Notes: generated from the letters alone by a model not told the origin. Shown: positions 1 through 14,400, counted from the first letter of the stretch. The stretch: DNA of 60,000 bases from Antedon mediterranea (GCF_964355755.1 NC_092674.1:15941001-16001000), one strand, 5' to 3'. Numbers and translations: made by a program.

Positions 1-2386
1 TGACGACAGAGAGTGTGGACCGCCCACAATGTTACAAAATAAACAAAAGGCTTCTTAGCGGTGAATCCGAAATTACAATGTACCCCATCCCAGTGCAAAG
101 ATAGTGTAGACTATCTTCTTTTCCCAGTGCCAGTGGTATTGTGATTGTAAAGGAAGGGGAACGGCGAATATGATATGTGCACTAAATTGTCGTGCGATAT
201 TCATCCGGATTGCGTTGGAGTACAAGAACCTGACTGGATATAATAAAAACTCTTTATAATAATATAAAATCTTTATTTTAAAACGGAGGCTCGTTCACAA
301 CAAAATGTCTTCTTCCACGAGGCCGTATGAAAGAAATAAAACTACAATATCACAATTATCAAACTGATGAAAAAAGAAACATTTTTATAAAATGTATAAC
401 TTTCAAAACTTCTTCGCGTGCCGTTAAAGTAAATGAAAGGAATGTTTTTGCTCGCCCTCATGGTTTACAAAATGTTTTCAGGGATGATGGGGTGCGGCCG
501 GTACAGAACATAAAATAATTATTGTTCCTGATAACAAAGAAGCAGATTAAAATATAGTTGTTTACTGTATTTGAACGAAGAAGAAGCTTTCTATATGATT
601 CTAGATACCTACTCACTAGTGGCGTAAAATAGTCTAGACTATCTGGCTCAGGCCATATCCTCCTTCATTGTTACCGCGTACAGCAACCCATATTACTAGC
701 TAACTACACTCCCCTACTTAATACATTACTAATTTAAAAATAACAAAAGAGAGAACAAAATATATAAACAGAAACCTTTAATTACATTTATGCTAGCAGT
801 AGAAAATAAACATAATCAATCATTTTTGGAATTTTGCATTGGTTTTTCTATTTTTTCTGTTTATATTATGTGTTGGGTTTTCCAATTTTAATACATCATG
901 CATACCTACACATACATCTTTTGCGTTCCATACTTTAATGGTTGACCGATTAGTTTTTGGCCAAGTTGCTGTGAGACCGAGTTGACTTGTGGTCAAGTTG
1001 ACTTATGGCCCGAGACGTTTTAGGGCCGACTTGAATTGAAATCTTTCCACTTATACAATGACAAAATAAATGGTTAAATTCAACCAAAACCAATTTTAAA
1101 ATATTTTTTCTTTAAAGAAAATTACAGTTTTTTCAGGTAAAAAAACGTGTTTGATCTCATCCAGGTTAATAACTATTATGCAACTTTAAAATGGCATATT
1201 CTCCAAAAATTCTTTTTTCAAATTATAAATTAAAAATAAATTACAGCAATAGCAATACACTTACAGTATTTGATTATGTATTTGAAAAAGAAAATATATG
1301 GAAGCATTTATATAAAAATATGCTTTTATGTACAGCATCTATGTACAAAAATACTTTGCTATAACACAACAAATACTTTTGAATTTAAATTAAATGCAAA
1401 AAATATTACTGGTTCCAAAGATATTAATTTGTTTGGGTAAACCTGTGAATTCACATTAACATTAACATTGCTTTATATTAATTATAGTATATTAATATTA
1501 GGCTTGGTAACATTATTTAAGATCACACTAACTTGAACACTCTAAGTGAGCTAATGTACCTTTTGTGTAAGATTGATGTACAGTCACATGTTAATGATAA
1601 TTAATTCTTCTTTTTGACAGTTACTATTTTGTTAGAATTTACAATTCGGTTTTGTTACTTTCAGGCCAGAAGTCAGACAGATAACTCATTTCAGGAAAAA
1701 TATAACAGAAGCCAGATTGCCATATAACAATGATGCAAGAAGTGAACAAAGTCAATTCAAATATCATAATGTTCAGAAATAATGAAAAGATTAAGTTGAC
1801 ACATAAATTAATCATAACTATAATAGAATACTTAATATACTATATTATATTTTGTAAAGCTTAATTACAAACCAATGCAATTTTTTAAAACTGATATTAT
1901 TCAAGTAACTAATTAAGGAAATACAGTTCATTACATAACCATGTACTGAATACCTGATACCTGTAACAGATAAAAATGTTTCCAAAACACACCTCTATTA
2001 AATAATCATGGCACTTACTACAGTTATCTCAATTTGCACAATTATTCTAAATGAAACACATACTAGAGTTTATAGCATGAATTATTACATTGTCATATGT
2101 AATGTACAGATCAGACTGTTTGCTAAAACAAAAACATTTTAATTGGTTAATATAGTGTATGCGGATTGTGTGTGTGCAATTAGTACTGAGATGGTAAAGT
2201 CAGCAGGTAACTTGCTAACTTTTAACACATGTATATGATTATTCTATTCAAAGAATATACTTAGTTTAATGTAAGTAAAACAAAAAGCTCACTAATGAAC
2301 TTCAAGTTTCCTGCTACAGCTTAAAATATATGTTTAGAAAATGACTTGATACAGTAGTTGTTTTTCAGGAAAGATGACAATGACAT
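1..2386. other. 3' flank of the RASA3-like gene; no gene seen
   Basis: No coding region is recognisable. The part next to 2386 should hold the 3' UTR of the minus-strand RasGAP gene, but AT-rich sequence offers many polyadenylation-like hexamers and I cannot choose one. Around 955-1040 there is an imperfect repeat of a CAAGTTGACTTATGG-like word. About 1055-1230 resembles 37815-38005, so it is a dispersed repeat. The 63-codon frame at 327-518 matches nothing I know. Confidence 0.5.
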
Positions 2387-2456
2387 TCACCTGTCAGTTA
2401 GTAGCTCACCATATTGACCTCCAAACATGTAGTTGTCATCACCAATAGGAGAATGT
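2387..2456 (-). CDS. RASA3: RASA3-like exon 24 (C terminus and stop)
   Basis: Codons 814-836 and a TGA stop. It contains [13 protein letters not shown]; human RASA3 has HPIGDKSF at the same distance from YGS. The last residues (QYGELLTDR) are specific to this lineage. Acceptor TATAG. Last-exon calls from a short match are less certain than the rest. Confidence 0.82.
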
Positions 2457-5400
2457 CTATACAAATGTAAAATGTACAGTAAGAAAATATAGGCACTGTG
2501 GATACAGAATTAGTTAAAGCCCCCTTCCTTACGTTTTTTAGATCTAATTTAAGATCACAAACTATATTTAATGTAAAAATAATACTATATGGTCCTATTG
2601 CGATAACTTTTTTTGTCTTTAAACGGTTAAAAATGTGAAAAATAAGTCGATTCTAATAATTATAGCGGCCCGCTATAAATCCCAAAATGCATTGCGCGCG
2701 GATTGATATTTTTGTTTTTCACCTGTAATTCGCCCACTTTTCGATCGATCGTGAGGCCAAAATAAATTGAAGACTCCTAACTTTTCAGCGAAAATACCGG
2801 GTTTTCCCCAATTTGTATCAATGGAGTCTGGCAAAAATAGAAAGACAATTAATGCAGCAACTATACAACCTCAGGCTAGGTATATAGCTAGCGTATGATG
2901 TTCGTACGTTACCGATGTTTACCAGCTAGGCCTACAAAACTAAGCCTAGCTAGGCTAGGCCTAAGACAGTCCATGAGAGGTCGATCCCCGCGAGCTACTT
3001 AGGTAGTGCATTGTTTCTCACTTTTTATCATAATTTACCATAAAACGTACATTTAAGACAAGGAATGGCATGGTTTAATGTTTTTAAAGTGATATATATG
3101 TATTATTTTTCAAAAAACTTCCAAATTTGCAGGGAAGGCGTCTTTAACAAAAGCATCAATGTTACAGGAGCTCACAATTTAAAAACAAGTAGGTAAATTT
3201 ATGGGCCCTTGGGGGATTGTTGAACCCACAAATGTGAAAACGCCCACAAATGTGAAAACAACCACAAATGTGAAAACGCATCACCCACAAATGTGAAAAC
3301 AACCACAAATGTGAAAACGCATCACCCACAAATGTGAAAACAACCACAAATGTGAAAACGCATCAACCACAAATGTGAAAACAGCGCCCACAAATGTGAA
3401 AACGATCATCGCCCACAAATGTGATAACGCCCACAAATGTAAAGAAAAGAGAGACTTTTTCGCCCACAAATGTAAAAAAAATCAGATCAAATTTAATGCT
3501 AGATTCAGACAAACATTATATCATGATTGTATTGAGTTGTTTGTTCACGATACGTCTGTAAGGGTCGTCGTTAACACGTTGGATTATTATCATTTGCTGC
3601 TCATGCGCGCGATATTTGCACGTTAACTCGTTTGTTTAATGAACGTAATAGTTCAAGAAAATATTTGTTATTTGCTGCGCGCGTGCACCATACTTCAAGG
3701 TCAAGGCCATGTTATATCATTGTTGCTTCTAGTGTGTGGTTGTTGGCTTACTATTATGTACGTATAGTTATAAGTCGATGTTCGTTATTTTTTTTGCGCG
3801 CTCACACGATACAACAAGGTCAAGGTTAACTTGCTACTTGTATGTAGTGTGTGGTTATTAACTCGTTGGCTTTCTGTTATGAACGTATAGTTCCAAGTCG
3901 ATGCTCGATTCGATGTTTTTGGGCGCGTACACGATACCACAAGGTCAAGGTCATATATACTATTGCTACTTGTAAGTGTTAACTCGTTGGCTTATTGTTA
4001 TGTACGTATAATTCCAAGTCGATGGTCGATTCGATGTTTTTTGTGCGCGTGCACGATACTACAAGGTCATATATCATTGCTGCTTGAAGTGCAGTTGGGT
4101 TTACTATATTAGTATTATGTACGTATTATAGCTCCAAGTCGATGCTCGGTGTACACGATACTACAAGATCAATGCTATACTCGTCGTTCAGTTATTGACC
4201 GTGTAGTATCGTGCAGTTATTGACCTTGTAGTATCGTGCACGCCCGCAAAACATCGAACTTCGACTTGAAACTATACGTTAACAACCACACACCACAAGT
4301 AGCAATGGTATACAAGTCATGACCTTTGTAGTATCGTGCACGCGAACAAAAAACATCGAATCGAACATCGACTTGGAACTACACGAACATAACAATAAGC
4401 CAACGAATTAACTCCACAAGTAGCAATAGTATATTATGAACTTGACCTTGTGGTATCGTGTACGCGCACAAAAACATCGAATCGAGCATCGACTTGAACT
4501 ATACGTACATAACAGTATTAAGCCAACGAGTTAATAACCACACACTACATACAAGTAGCAATTTAACCTTGACCTTTTAGTATCGTGTGCACGCGCAAAA
4601 AAACATCGAACATCGATTTATAACTATACGTCCTATACGCGCGCAGCAAATAACAAATATTGTCTTGAACTATTACGTTCATTAAACAAACGAGTTAACG
4701 TGCAAATATCGCGCGCATGAGCAGCAAATTATAATAATCCAACGCGTTAACCACGACCCTAACAGACGTATCGTGAACAAACAATTATTGAAACAACTCA
4801 ATACAATCATGATATAATGTAGTACCTCGATCAAAATTGTTTGAGTCTAGCATTAAATTTGATCTGATTTTTTTTTTACATTTGTGGCCGAAAAATTCTC
4901 ATTTTTTTTTACATTTGTGGGCGTTATCACATTTGTGGGCGATGATCGTTTTCACATTTGTGGGCGCTGTTTATTACATTTGTGGTTGATGCGTTTTCAC
5001 ATTTGTGGTTGTTTTCACATTTGTGGGTGATGCGTTTTCACATTTGTGGTTGTTTTCACATTTGTGGGTGATGCGTTTTCACATTTGTGGTTGTTTTCAC
5101 ATTTGTGGGCGTTTTTACATTTGTGGGTTCAACAGGGATGAACTTAAAACCTTTGAAATATAGTATTGCAATACTTTGACAATACAGTTAATACGTATTA
5201 AGCATTTTTGGTCACTATTTGAATGAAAAATTTCTTACTGTAAGTGTGAGTACAATAGATATACAAAGTATTAAATTGCAAATGCTTTACTGTAATTAGT
5301 GGTATAATTATTATTTATAGGCCTAAACAACAACATGAACAAAATATTTCGTTACTGGATAAAGAATATATGTAAAAATTGTTCCCCTTTGTACTCATCC

Positions 5401-8400
5401 TCTTCCCTATCTTTCAACCCTAATGTTACATACAAAACACAAATTGGGTTTGTTTATAATACAAAATTTGGAATCATTTTGTGTGACAAGTATGAAGTAA
5501 TTCCCAGTAGTATTTAACGACATAAATTATCGTGTCTATTTATTCGTCTCTGTAAACGACATGTATTATAGTCCTGCGCTACGTACATTTGAAATCGCCA
5601 TTTTTTTTTATGCTGAAATGACTGTGTATTTGAGAACCATCTGTGGGCACGCCTAATGTATTAATTATATTAATTTTTTTTTTAATTCTTGCAAATGGCA
5701 TTTTTATTCACTGATTGTTTTAAACTGAATCTAATCTGTGATATTGTTTAATGTTTAAAATATTTTATGTAAATTGTTTTGATGGAATTTTTATCAATTC
5801 TGTTAATTGGGGTTTGGGGGAAGGGGGGATTCCGCTGTTGAGAAAGAAAATTAATATTCATAGTACAAATTTAGCCTGTTTTTCTAGAAAAAAAAACATC
5901 CTGAAATAATAAATCCTGATACATACTCGCTGCCATATTGTGTTTCACGTTGAACCCTTTCCACATATTTCTTGTGATGCTGTTCTAGAGTAATGACTTC
6001 ATCCATGATAGATTGTACAGTCTTGTAACAGGACTTATGATCTTCAATGTGAATATGAGGTTCAAAGCCTGGACCTTGATATACAGAATCTATTACACAG
6101 GAATCTAAATAAAAAATAAACATGTTAATAAATTCTATATTGCTCTACCACTCCATCAAAAATATATGAGAACAGTTATTAACATACTAGATTTGAACTC
6201 GAGTTAGTTATCCACACGACAAACCTATTTTGCACAGCTACAGGTCTATCTTCCGACAAGGAATTGTTTACAAGAATTAAAGATACACATGCAACAAAAT
6301 TCATGGAAAGAAAGAATGACAAAGAGATAAAAAAAAAAATACTGACAATCACAAGGGTTATCCGCAACAAAAGTTGAGGATAACCAATTATTTGCAACAA
6401 AAGTTTAAATGTCAATTAAATTAATACAGCGCTAAAAGGTAACTAGATTTAATTCGTCAGAATGACAAATAATAGGTTATATGCATCGATTTAAATAAAA
6501 ATAATTGATTTTTAAAAGATATGTTGATTGATAGATTTTGTCAGAATCTTTAATTATTTATAATATACGAATATATAACGCAAATACCAAAGCCGGTATC
6601 ACAATCCGATCAAAGATCCCCCTGCATATAATGTCACAAACCACATTTGTTACGTAATAATAAAGACATAAGTTACTTTTTCTCTAGGTTTCATTTTAAT
6701 CATGTGCATAATCTATACACTAAGAAATACAATGTAATAAACAATACTGAAAATAAAATAAAATCTTATTTCAAGGTGAGACTCGATCTCGGCACCTTGA
6801 ATGCTAAAGACGAGAGCACAGACCACTGAGCCATACACAACTAAAAGTTGATGAACAATTCCTCTGAGTATTTACTATACAGTAACCACTTTGGTGCAGA
6901 TAGATTATTACATACGGCAATGAATCATAATTTTTTACTATGCCATTTTGAAAAAATGTTTAAATGTCACTGTCAAAGTATTTATTTTTATTTTATTTTA
7001 TTTAATTTTCAGGCAAACATACATGACAACACAGCGGTGCAGCACCCTGAGGATTGCCATGAGTGCAAAGCACTATCGAGATGGCTCTCCATATACTGCA
7101 CTAGAACATATAAGACAAACATATACACAAGATGCTCTACATAGACAAAGACTTATTATTAAGTCTTTGGGAGTGGAGTTGTAAATTGTCATGAGAAAAA
7201 AACCCTGACATATGACAGGACTTGAACCCAGGACCCTTAGATTGGTAGCCAAGCATCATAACCACCAAGCCACAGCTCCACTCCCAGAGTATTTACTATA
7301 CAGTAACCACTTTGGTGCAGATAGATTATTACATACGGCAATGAATCATAATTTTTTACTATGACATTTTGAAAAAATGTTTAAATGTCACTGTCAAAGT
7401 ATATACTTTTAACTTTAATATATTATGAACATTTTAAAGAAGGAGGTTAATGTTAAGTTTGTTATTTCGGTCCAAAAAAGTCATAGTTTGTTTGATTTTC
7501 AAAATTAATTTTTACAAATTTAATATGCAATTAATGATGATGGAATCAACCTTTTTTCTCTTAATTTTCCTGATCATTCATTGGTCATTTTAAAATCAAT
7601 TAAAAACATACATTTAAAAAAAATGTGTTGGTCACCAATAAATAATAACCAGAAACTGATTTTTGGATTTTCTATATATATTTTTACATTATATATTATT
7701 GTGCCTTATACTTCAATATTTGGATATATTTTATACTATTAATTAATCAATCGATGCATATATATTGATTTCTTTTTATTTTATCTTGTAAATGTCTGTT
7801 GTTAAATTATTATTAATTTTTCCCTTGTACACAGCAAAGTTCCCTGCAGTGCACACACCCCGTTCTATTGAAGTCCGATCTATAAATTCCATTCAAATCA
7901 ATCCTGCAACAACAGCGTTTTGCAATAAAAAAAAAGCTTACAATACTTTGCTATGGATGATTAAATAGATGAATGTTTAGCAGAGAGTAATCTTCTGACC
8001 CTAAGTACTAACGTTTGTAGCTTTCACATTGCGTCCCTGTTACGTTTGTGGAGAAATGGAGTGCATTCAGGTGTTCAAACCCAGGTGAACTTACAAAGTT
8101 TTTTGACTTTTCAAATCCCACCAAACAAAATATTCCAGTATTAAATCCCAGTGAGTTTTTCTAGGTAGTTTGAATCAAAATATCAATATATTACCAACTT
8201 CTTCCCTAAGTTTAGTCAGTTGTGCAAACGATTAATGCAATAATCCACTACTACCTGCACGGAATAATTGTTTTTATTTACAGGCACATTCAATAGATTT
8301 AATTTACATGAGATATGAAATAAATAAATTACTCAAACTGAATACAGAATGACGTGAAACTATGTCTACTACTACTACTCATAGCTTGTTATTACGACAC

Positions 8401-11400
8401 AAACTACAGAATGTGAGATTCACAAACACAATAAAAAATAAACAACTAATAACAAAGAACCAACAAAGAGATATGGAATATAAAAGAAAAAACTAGAGTA
8501 GTTCTATTAGTTCATTCACATGTTGTTTAGTTTTTAAAATCTTACTTTATTGATTGAATAAGATGACACCATTTATATGTAGCCTTATCATTCAGGATGC
8601 AACAGAATTGATATTAAGGAGAAAGTAAATGTATTGTGCTGGTTTGATGACATGCACACATCATTTAGTTTTCTTATGTTTTTGTATCAGATAGAAAAAT
8701 ATGCAAATTGAACTTGAAGGAAAAATTCTAGATAAGACATCTCACAACATGCAGTCAACAAACAAATGTAAAACAATAATGTGCTACCAGTCTTAAAGCA
8801 CATAACAGTCACCATATGATAAACTCACTGTGGTGGACTTCACTATGGTAGATTTCCCAAGATAGGTCATCTATAATAGCAGCATAGCATAAAATAATAC
8901 AGAAAAACAATACAATTGAAATAGAGAAACAGACAATTCATACAAAATGTTAAAGTAGTAATAATAACCCTTGTTCATCTACAATGTGTTGCAAATTATT
9001 GATGATATTATCGCTTTTTTGTTATTATTAAAATAGTAAGGATTTATGTCCTCCAGCTTGATATTTGTGCCAAAATAGATTTTTTTAACTAATTTTTAGT
9101 TATCCGCACCTTGGCGGATAACTCCTTGTGATTGTATGAGATCATCATCAACTTTTTTTTCTGTATTATTAGTTATCCGCATTTAGCGTCCTGTTTCTTT
9201 TTCTTTATATTTTTCTTCTGTCTTTCTCCCCCATTTTTTGTGCATCACGTATCTTTAAAAATGGGTAAACATAACTTTTAACATAATTTTTTAACTTAAT
9301 GTAAGTAGATATGTTGTAGATATTAATTCATGCAGAATCTTTACCTCTTGGATGTTGTGATGTCATTGTATGGCCACACAAATGTAAAATATAGGATTTT
9401 TGTCTTTTCGTTATTGCTCATCACATTCAAAAAAGCGCATCTCGTTTATCCGTATTCTATCTCCCCAGAGATTTTAATATTGTCTAAGGTCAATCAACTA
9501 TCTTTCTTAGGAATTAAAAATATTTTAATTTCTATGACGTCATAATGTCTAAATATTTTAATAACGTGGGTCACTTTTTTTCAATCTGTATAGCTTGTCA
9601 GAATGAAAAGTGATAATCATTATAAAAATGTTTTCTGGAAGCTATTGGATTGTAGACACGAATTCATATGAACATTTTGCCAATCAGATGTTGTGACGTC
9701 ATCATATGGCCAGTTCAATTATAGAAGTTGTATTTTCATTTAAAAGAGTGACATCTATATTTTACGTATTCAAATTTCTTCTACAAGTTAATATGTTGTT
9801 TTATTCAATTCAAAATTGTCAATATTTTTGGGCACAGAGCTTGTACATAGCATAGAAAGGTCGTTTTGAAATTTATTTTTGTTCTTCATGCCTTCTGTAA
9901 TAGATTTTATTCATTTTTGTGAATTTTAATTGCAGAATAATGACACACGTGCACGTTAAAATTTAAAAAAAACATGCGCTTAAAAATTGCAAATTCAATG
10001 CAAATTTATGAAAAAATATGTATATTTTAAATCTATTATAGCGCTTCAGAAAGACTGTTGACCCACCATTTTATTTTGAAAGCTAATGAGTTGTGGATAT
10101 GAATTCATGTAACTTTGTTGCTTGACAAGTTGTCTGCCGCCATCATATGGCCACTCGAATGAAAAAAAATGTTTTTTGTCTCATTTGTCATAGCTCATCG
10201 CATTCAATAAAACGCATCTCGCTTATTTGTATTCCATTTTGCCCCAGTCGGCCATTTTTTAATTAAAAATGGCGCCTGAAGGGGTGGTTGTAAAAAATTA
10301 ACCCAACTTTTTTTAATTCAGCAACTCAAGAATAACAAAGTTAGCCCATAAAAATCTATTTTGGCACAAATATCGAGCTGGAGCTAGTTTTCCTTACATA
10401 TGTGACTGTACTAAAACGTTAATTGTATTCTTATATTGTTTGAAGGTTTGCATGGCGAAATCATATGTTGATATAAGTTTGTGGTACACCAGAGATGTTA
10501 GTTCTGAAAAGAACTGTTGAGTTTCTAGACGTTTCGATCAATATGCTTTGATCGTCCTCAGGAGTGAGAATGCAGAAAGTCCAGGAAACTTGGAATATAA
10601 GTGGAAAAGGGTGGGATTGGTGTGAAAGCCACAAACAATAGCAAGTTCACATAGTGGGAGGGATTGAAACTAGCTATAGCAGAGCATTGGGTCTCATGAA
10701 CAATAGTGAATGGAAACTAGCTATAGCAGAGCATTGGGTCTCATGAACAATAGTGAATGGAAACAAGCTATAGGAGAGCATTGTTCTGATAGGTGTGAAA
10801 AGCAAGGTCAACAGTTCTTCTTCTTCAGAACTAACATACGTGGTGTACCGCAAACTTATATCAACAATTGTATTCTTACAAAATTATTTGTTCCAGCTAA
10901 AACTATTTCTAAATTTTTTAAATGATCTTGGACTAGATTACTAACCTTGATGAATATTACAACCAAAGATTAGATAGTTGTTTTTGGATACATATTCAAG
11001 CATATATATTTTTTATTAGCTCAATTTAACCCTATATTTATTAATTTATTAGAATAATGGATACAAACACATTTCCTTTGTTTTACAGATTGAGCATAGT
11101 CCTTGATGTCACATAATACAAAAATTAATATCAATGCATTTTAAGCACATGAGTTTTGTGGTCTGTGGTCAGGTCAGAGATGTATCATGCATGTGAAAAG
11201 TTACCACATAACCTATGCTGTTTGTATTTTTCTCAATTTAAATAGTAATTAATTTTTCATTCATTCAAAGACAAGTTGTCAACTGTTAGACATAACAATA
11301 CAAACCATTTGTGCAATGAACCATTTTTGGAGCCAGCAAAGCAAAAAAAAACAAGTTTGCAAAATGCTGTCTTAAAACAGCTTTGATCACTCTCAACAAA

Positions 11401-14400
11401 CAAGAAAATTTGTTCACAAAAATAGTGATTAAAATATTATATTATACATACAAATTTTAACTGTAGGATACTTGCCTCTCATTTTTTCAAGTTTATCAAT
11501 GTTTGCAAGAAACAATGAGTGTATGCGCTCCATCTCACGATCTGAATCCACATCAGCTTTTGTTAGACAAATTTGTTTACTAAAATGGATAAGACAATAC
11601 ATTTATGTATCACAGCATTATGTGTTATTGTCTAAACGTAGTTTTATGAGGGTTGCATCAAATTAAAACAAAAATAGGGTAATACTGTATTTTTGTGGGT
11701 CCTCTAAAACAAAATTATAAAAAAAGCCCTGATCTTAATAAAATCTATATAAATTATATTCTTTTGCTCAAAGCGATTTTAAATTTATTGTTCACAATGC
11801 AATCACGGTCAGAAGTTTTAATGAAGGTAGTAAATTCAACAGCAGCACACACATGTCTGATGTCTGCAGGGCCTGAATAAATAATACTAAACTAACATAC
11901 TACAAAGTACTAATGAAGTTATTTTATATTTGATCAAATAATAACATGACCTTATGTACATAATCTACTCTATCAAATTTTATTATAGGAATGAAAGAAT
12001 TACACAACTACTGTACTACCAATTACACAACTACTGTACTACCAATTACACAACTACTGTACTACCAATTACACAACTACTGTACTACCAATTACACAAC
12101 TACTGTACTACCAATTACACAACTACTGTACTACCAATTACACAACTACTGTACTACCAATTACACAACTACTGTACTACCAATTACACAACTACTGTAC
12201 TACCAATTACACAACTACTGTACTACCAATTACACAACTACTGTACTACCAATTACACAACTACTGTACTACCAATTACACAACTACTGTACTACCAATT
12301 ACACAACTACTGTACTACCAATTACACAACTACTGTACTACCAATTACACAACTACTGTACTACCAATTACACAACTACTGTACTACCAATTACACAACT
12401 ACTGTACTACCAATTACACAACTACTGTACTACCAATTACACAACTACTGTACTACCAATTACACAACTACTGTACTACCAATTACACAACTACTGTACT
12501 ACCAATTACACAACTACTGTACTACCAATTGAGGAACCAGTTTTAATTAATAAATAAACAACTAGCAAACATGTTTCAAGGAATACCACTCTTTGGAGTG
12601 TAAAATGAGAACAAAGCCCTTAGAATTTTGGAAATAATTATTACAAATTAAACATTTCACTTCAATTTGATTACTGCAGATATACCTGCCACTAGCTGGT
12701 GTGCAACCTTCTTGACATTCTGATTGGCTATTACAACTGAAAATAAAATAATTCATATATTTATATTATCCTAAGAATTAAAACTAGGTTATCATATAAA
12801 TATTGCATGCATAATTAATTAATGATTCCTTGGGGTGATTGTTGTTTGGTCAAAATTATACTTCTAGAGGAGGTCATGTAAACATAGACATAAATATGTA
12901 TCAGGAGTGGTCGCAGGACTAATTTAAGAGTCCAGGGACATAATAGAAACTAAGTATTTGTGCCACCTGGATATTTCTAGACTTTTAGTATGTTCATATA
13001 GAAATGCATTGTGGTGAAAAAAATGTTGTTGCAATTTTTTTCAACATTTTACTAATTCTGGGCATATCTTTTCTGTACTTGGACCTACGCTTATGGTCCA
13101 GATTCAAGAAGAGTTGTCCCACCACCAGAACTAGGAGCGAGTTAGCCTCGAACTCATGCCAATATTGTTGGCTAACTCATGCCGATATTGTTAGCTAACT
13201 CATGCCGATATTGTTGGCTAACTCATGCCGATATTGTTGGCTAACTCATGCCGATATTGTTGGCTAACTCATGCCGATATTGTTGGCTAACTCATGCCGA
13301 TATTGTTGGCTAACTCATGCCGATATTGTTGGCTAACTCATGCCGATATTGTTGGCTAACTCATGCCGATATTGTTGGCTAACTCATGCCGATATTGTTG
13401 GCTAACTCATGCCGATATTGTTAGCTAACTCATGCCGATATTGTTAGCTAACTCATGCCGATATTGTTTAGCTAACTCATGTCGATATTGTTTAGCTAAC
13501 TCATGCCGATATTGTTAGCTAACTCATGCCGATATTGTTAGCTAACTCATGCCGATATTGTTGGCTAACTCATGCCGATATTGTTGGCTAACTCATGCCG
13601 ATATTGTTGGCTAACTCATGCCGATATTGTTGGCTAACTCATGCCGATATTGTTGGCTAACTCATGCCGATATTGTTAGCTAACTCATGCCGATATTGTT
13701 TAGCTAACTCATGTCGATATTGTTTAACTAACTCATGCCGATATTGTTGGCTAACTCATGCCGATATTGTTGGCTAACTCATGCCGATATTGTTGGCTAA
13801 CTCATGCCGATATTGTTGGCTATCTCATGCCGATATTGTTGGCTAACTCATGCCGATATTGTTGGCTAACTCATGCCGATATTGTTGGCTAACTCATGCC
13901 GATATTGTTGGCTAACTCATGCCGATATTGTTGGCTAACTCATGCCGATATTGTTGGCTAACTCATGCCGATATTGTTGGCTAACTCATGCCGATATTGT
14001 TGGCTAACTCATGCCGATATTGTTGGCTAACTCATGCCGATATTGTTGGCTAACTCATGCCGATATTGTTGGCTAACTCATGCCGATATTGTTGGCTAAC
14101 TCATGCCGATATTGTTGGCTAACTCATGCCGATATTGTTAGCTAACTCATGCCGATATTGTTGGCTAACTCATGCCGATATTGTTAGCTAACTCATGCCG
14201 ATATTGTTAGCTAACTCATGCCGATATTGTTAGCTAACTCATGCCGATATTGTTGGCTAACTCATGCCGATATTGTTAGCTAACTCATGCCGATATTGTT
14301 AGCTAACTAATGCCGATATTGTTAGCAAACTCATGCCGATATTGTTGGCTAATTCATGCCGATATTGTTGGCTAACTCATGCCGATATTGTTAGCTAACT

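Larger units (their letters stand above)
6442..7640 (+). mobile_element. R2 element, 5' part (copy a), interrupted by a SINE
   Basis: It starts ACTAGATTTAATTCGTCA and continues with ATAGGTTATATGCAT, as at 39041 and 53398. The body matches those copies past 7500, but the 3' hairpin is missing. A tRNA-like module sits at 6773-6842. A SINE (about 7015-7286) is inserted, flanked by a 115-bp direct repeat. Confidence 0.75.

Noticed and set aside
3162-3829. Four short frames in the foldback arm
   Set aside because: They translate the CACAAATGTG tandem words and subrepeats on both strands; no protein features.
6179-6415. 78-codon minus-strand frame with a hydrophobic stretch
   Set aside because: It is AT-rich intron sequence overlapping an R1-type terminus; no homology or splice context.
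6773-6842. Functional tRNA gene
   Set aside because: Boxes are present but no matching acceptor stem, and the module is repeated at the same place within R2 copies.
11780-11880. Alternative exon 22 with [13 protein letters not shown]
   Set aside because: It needs a weak donor inside exon 21. The exon starting at 11579 fits phase and homology without it.
11954-12557. Two open frames of 192 and 188 codons
   Set aside because: They are translations of the 23-bp minisatellite; a 23-bp period repeats every 69 nt and stays open in several frames. No codon bias or domain.
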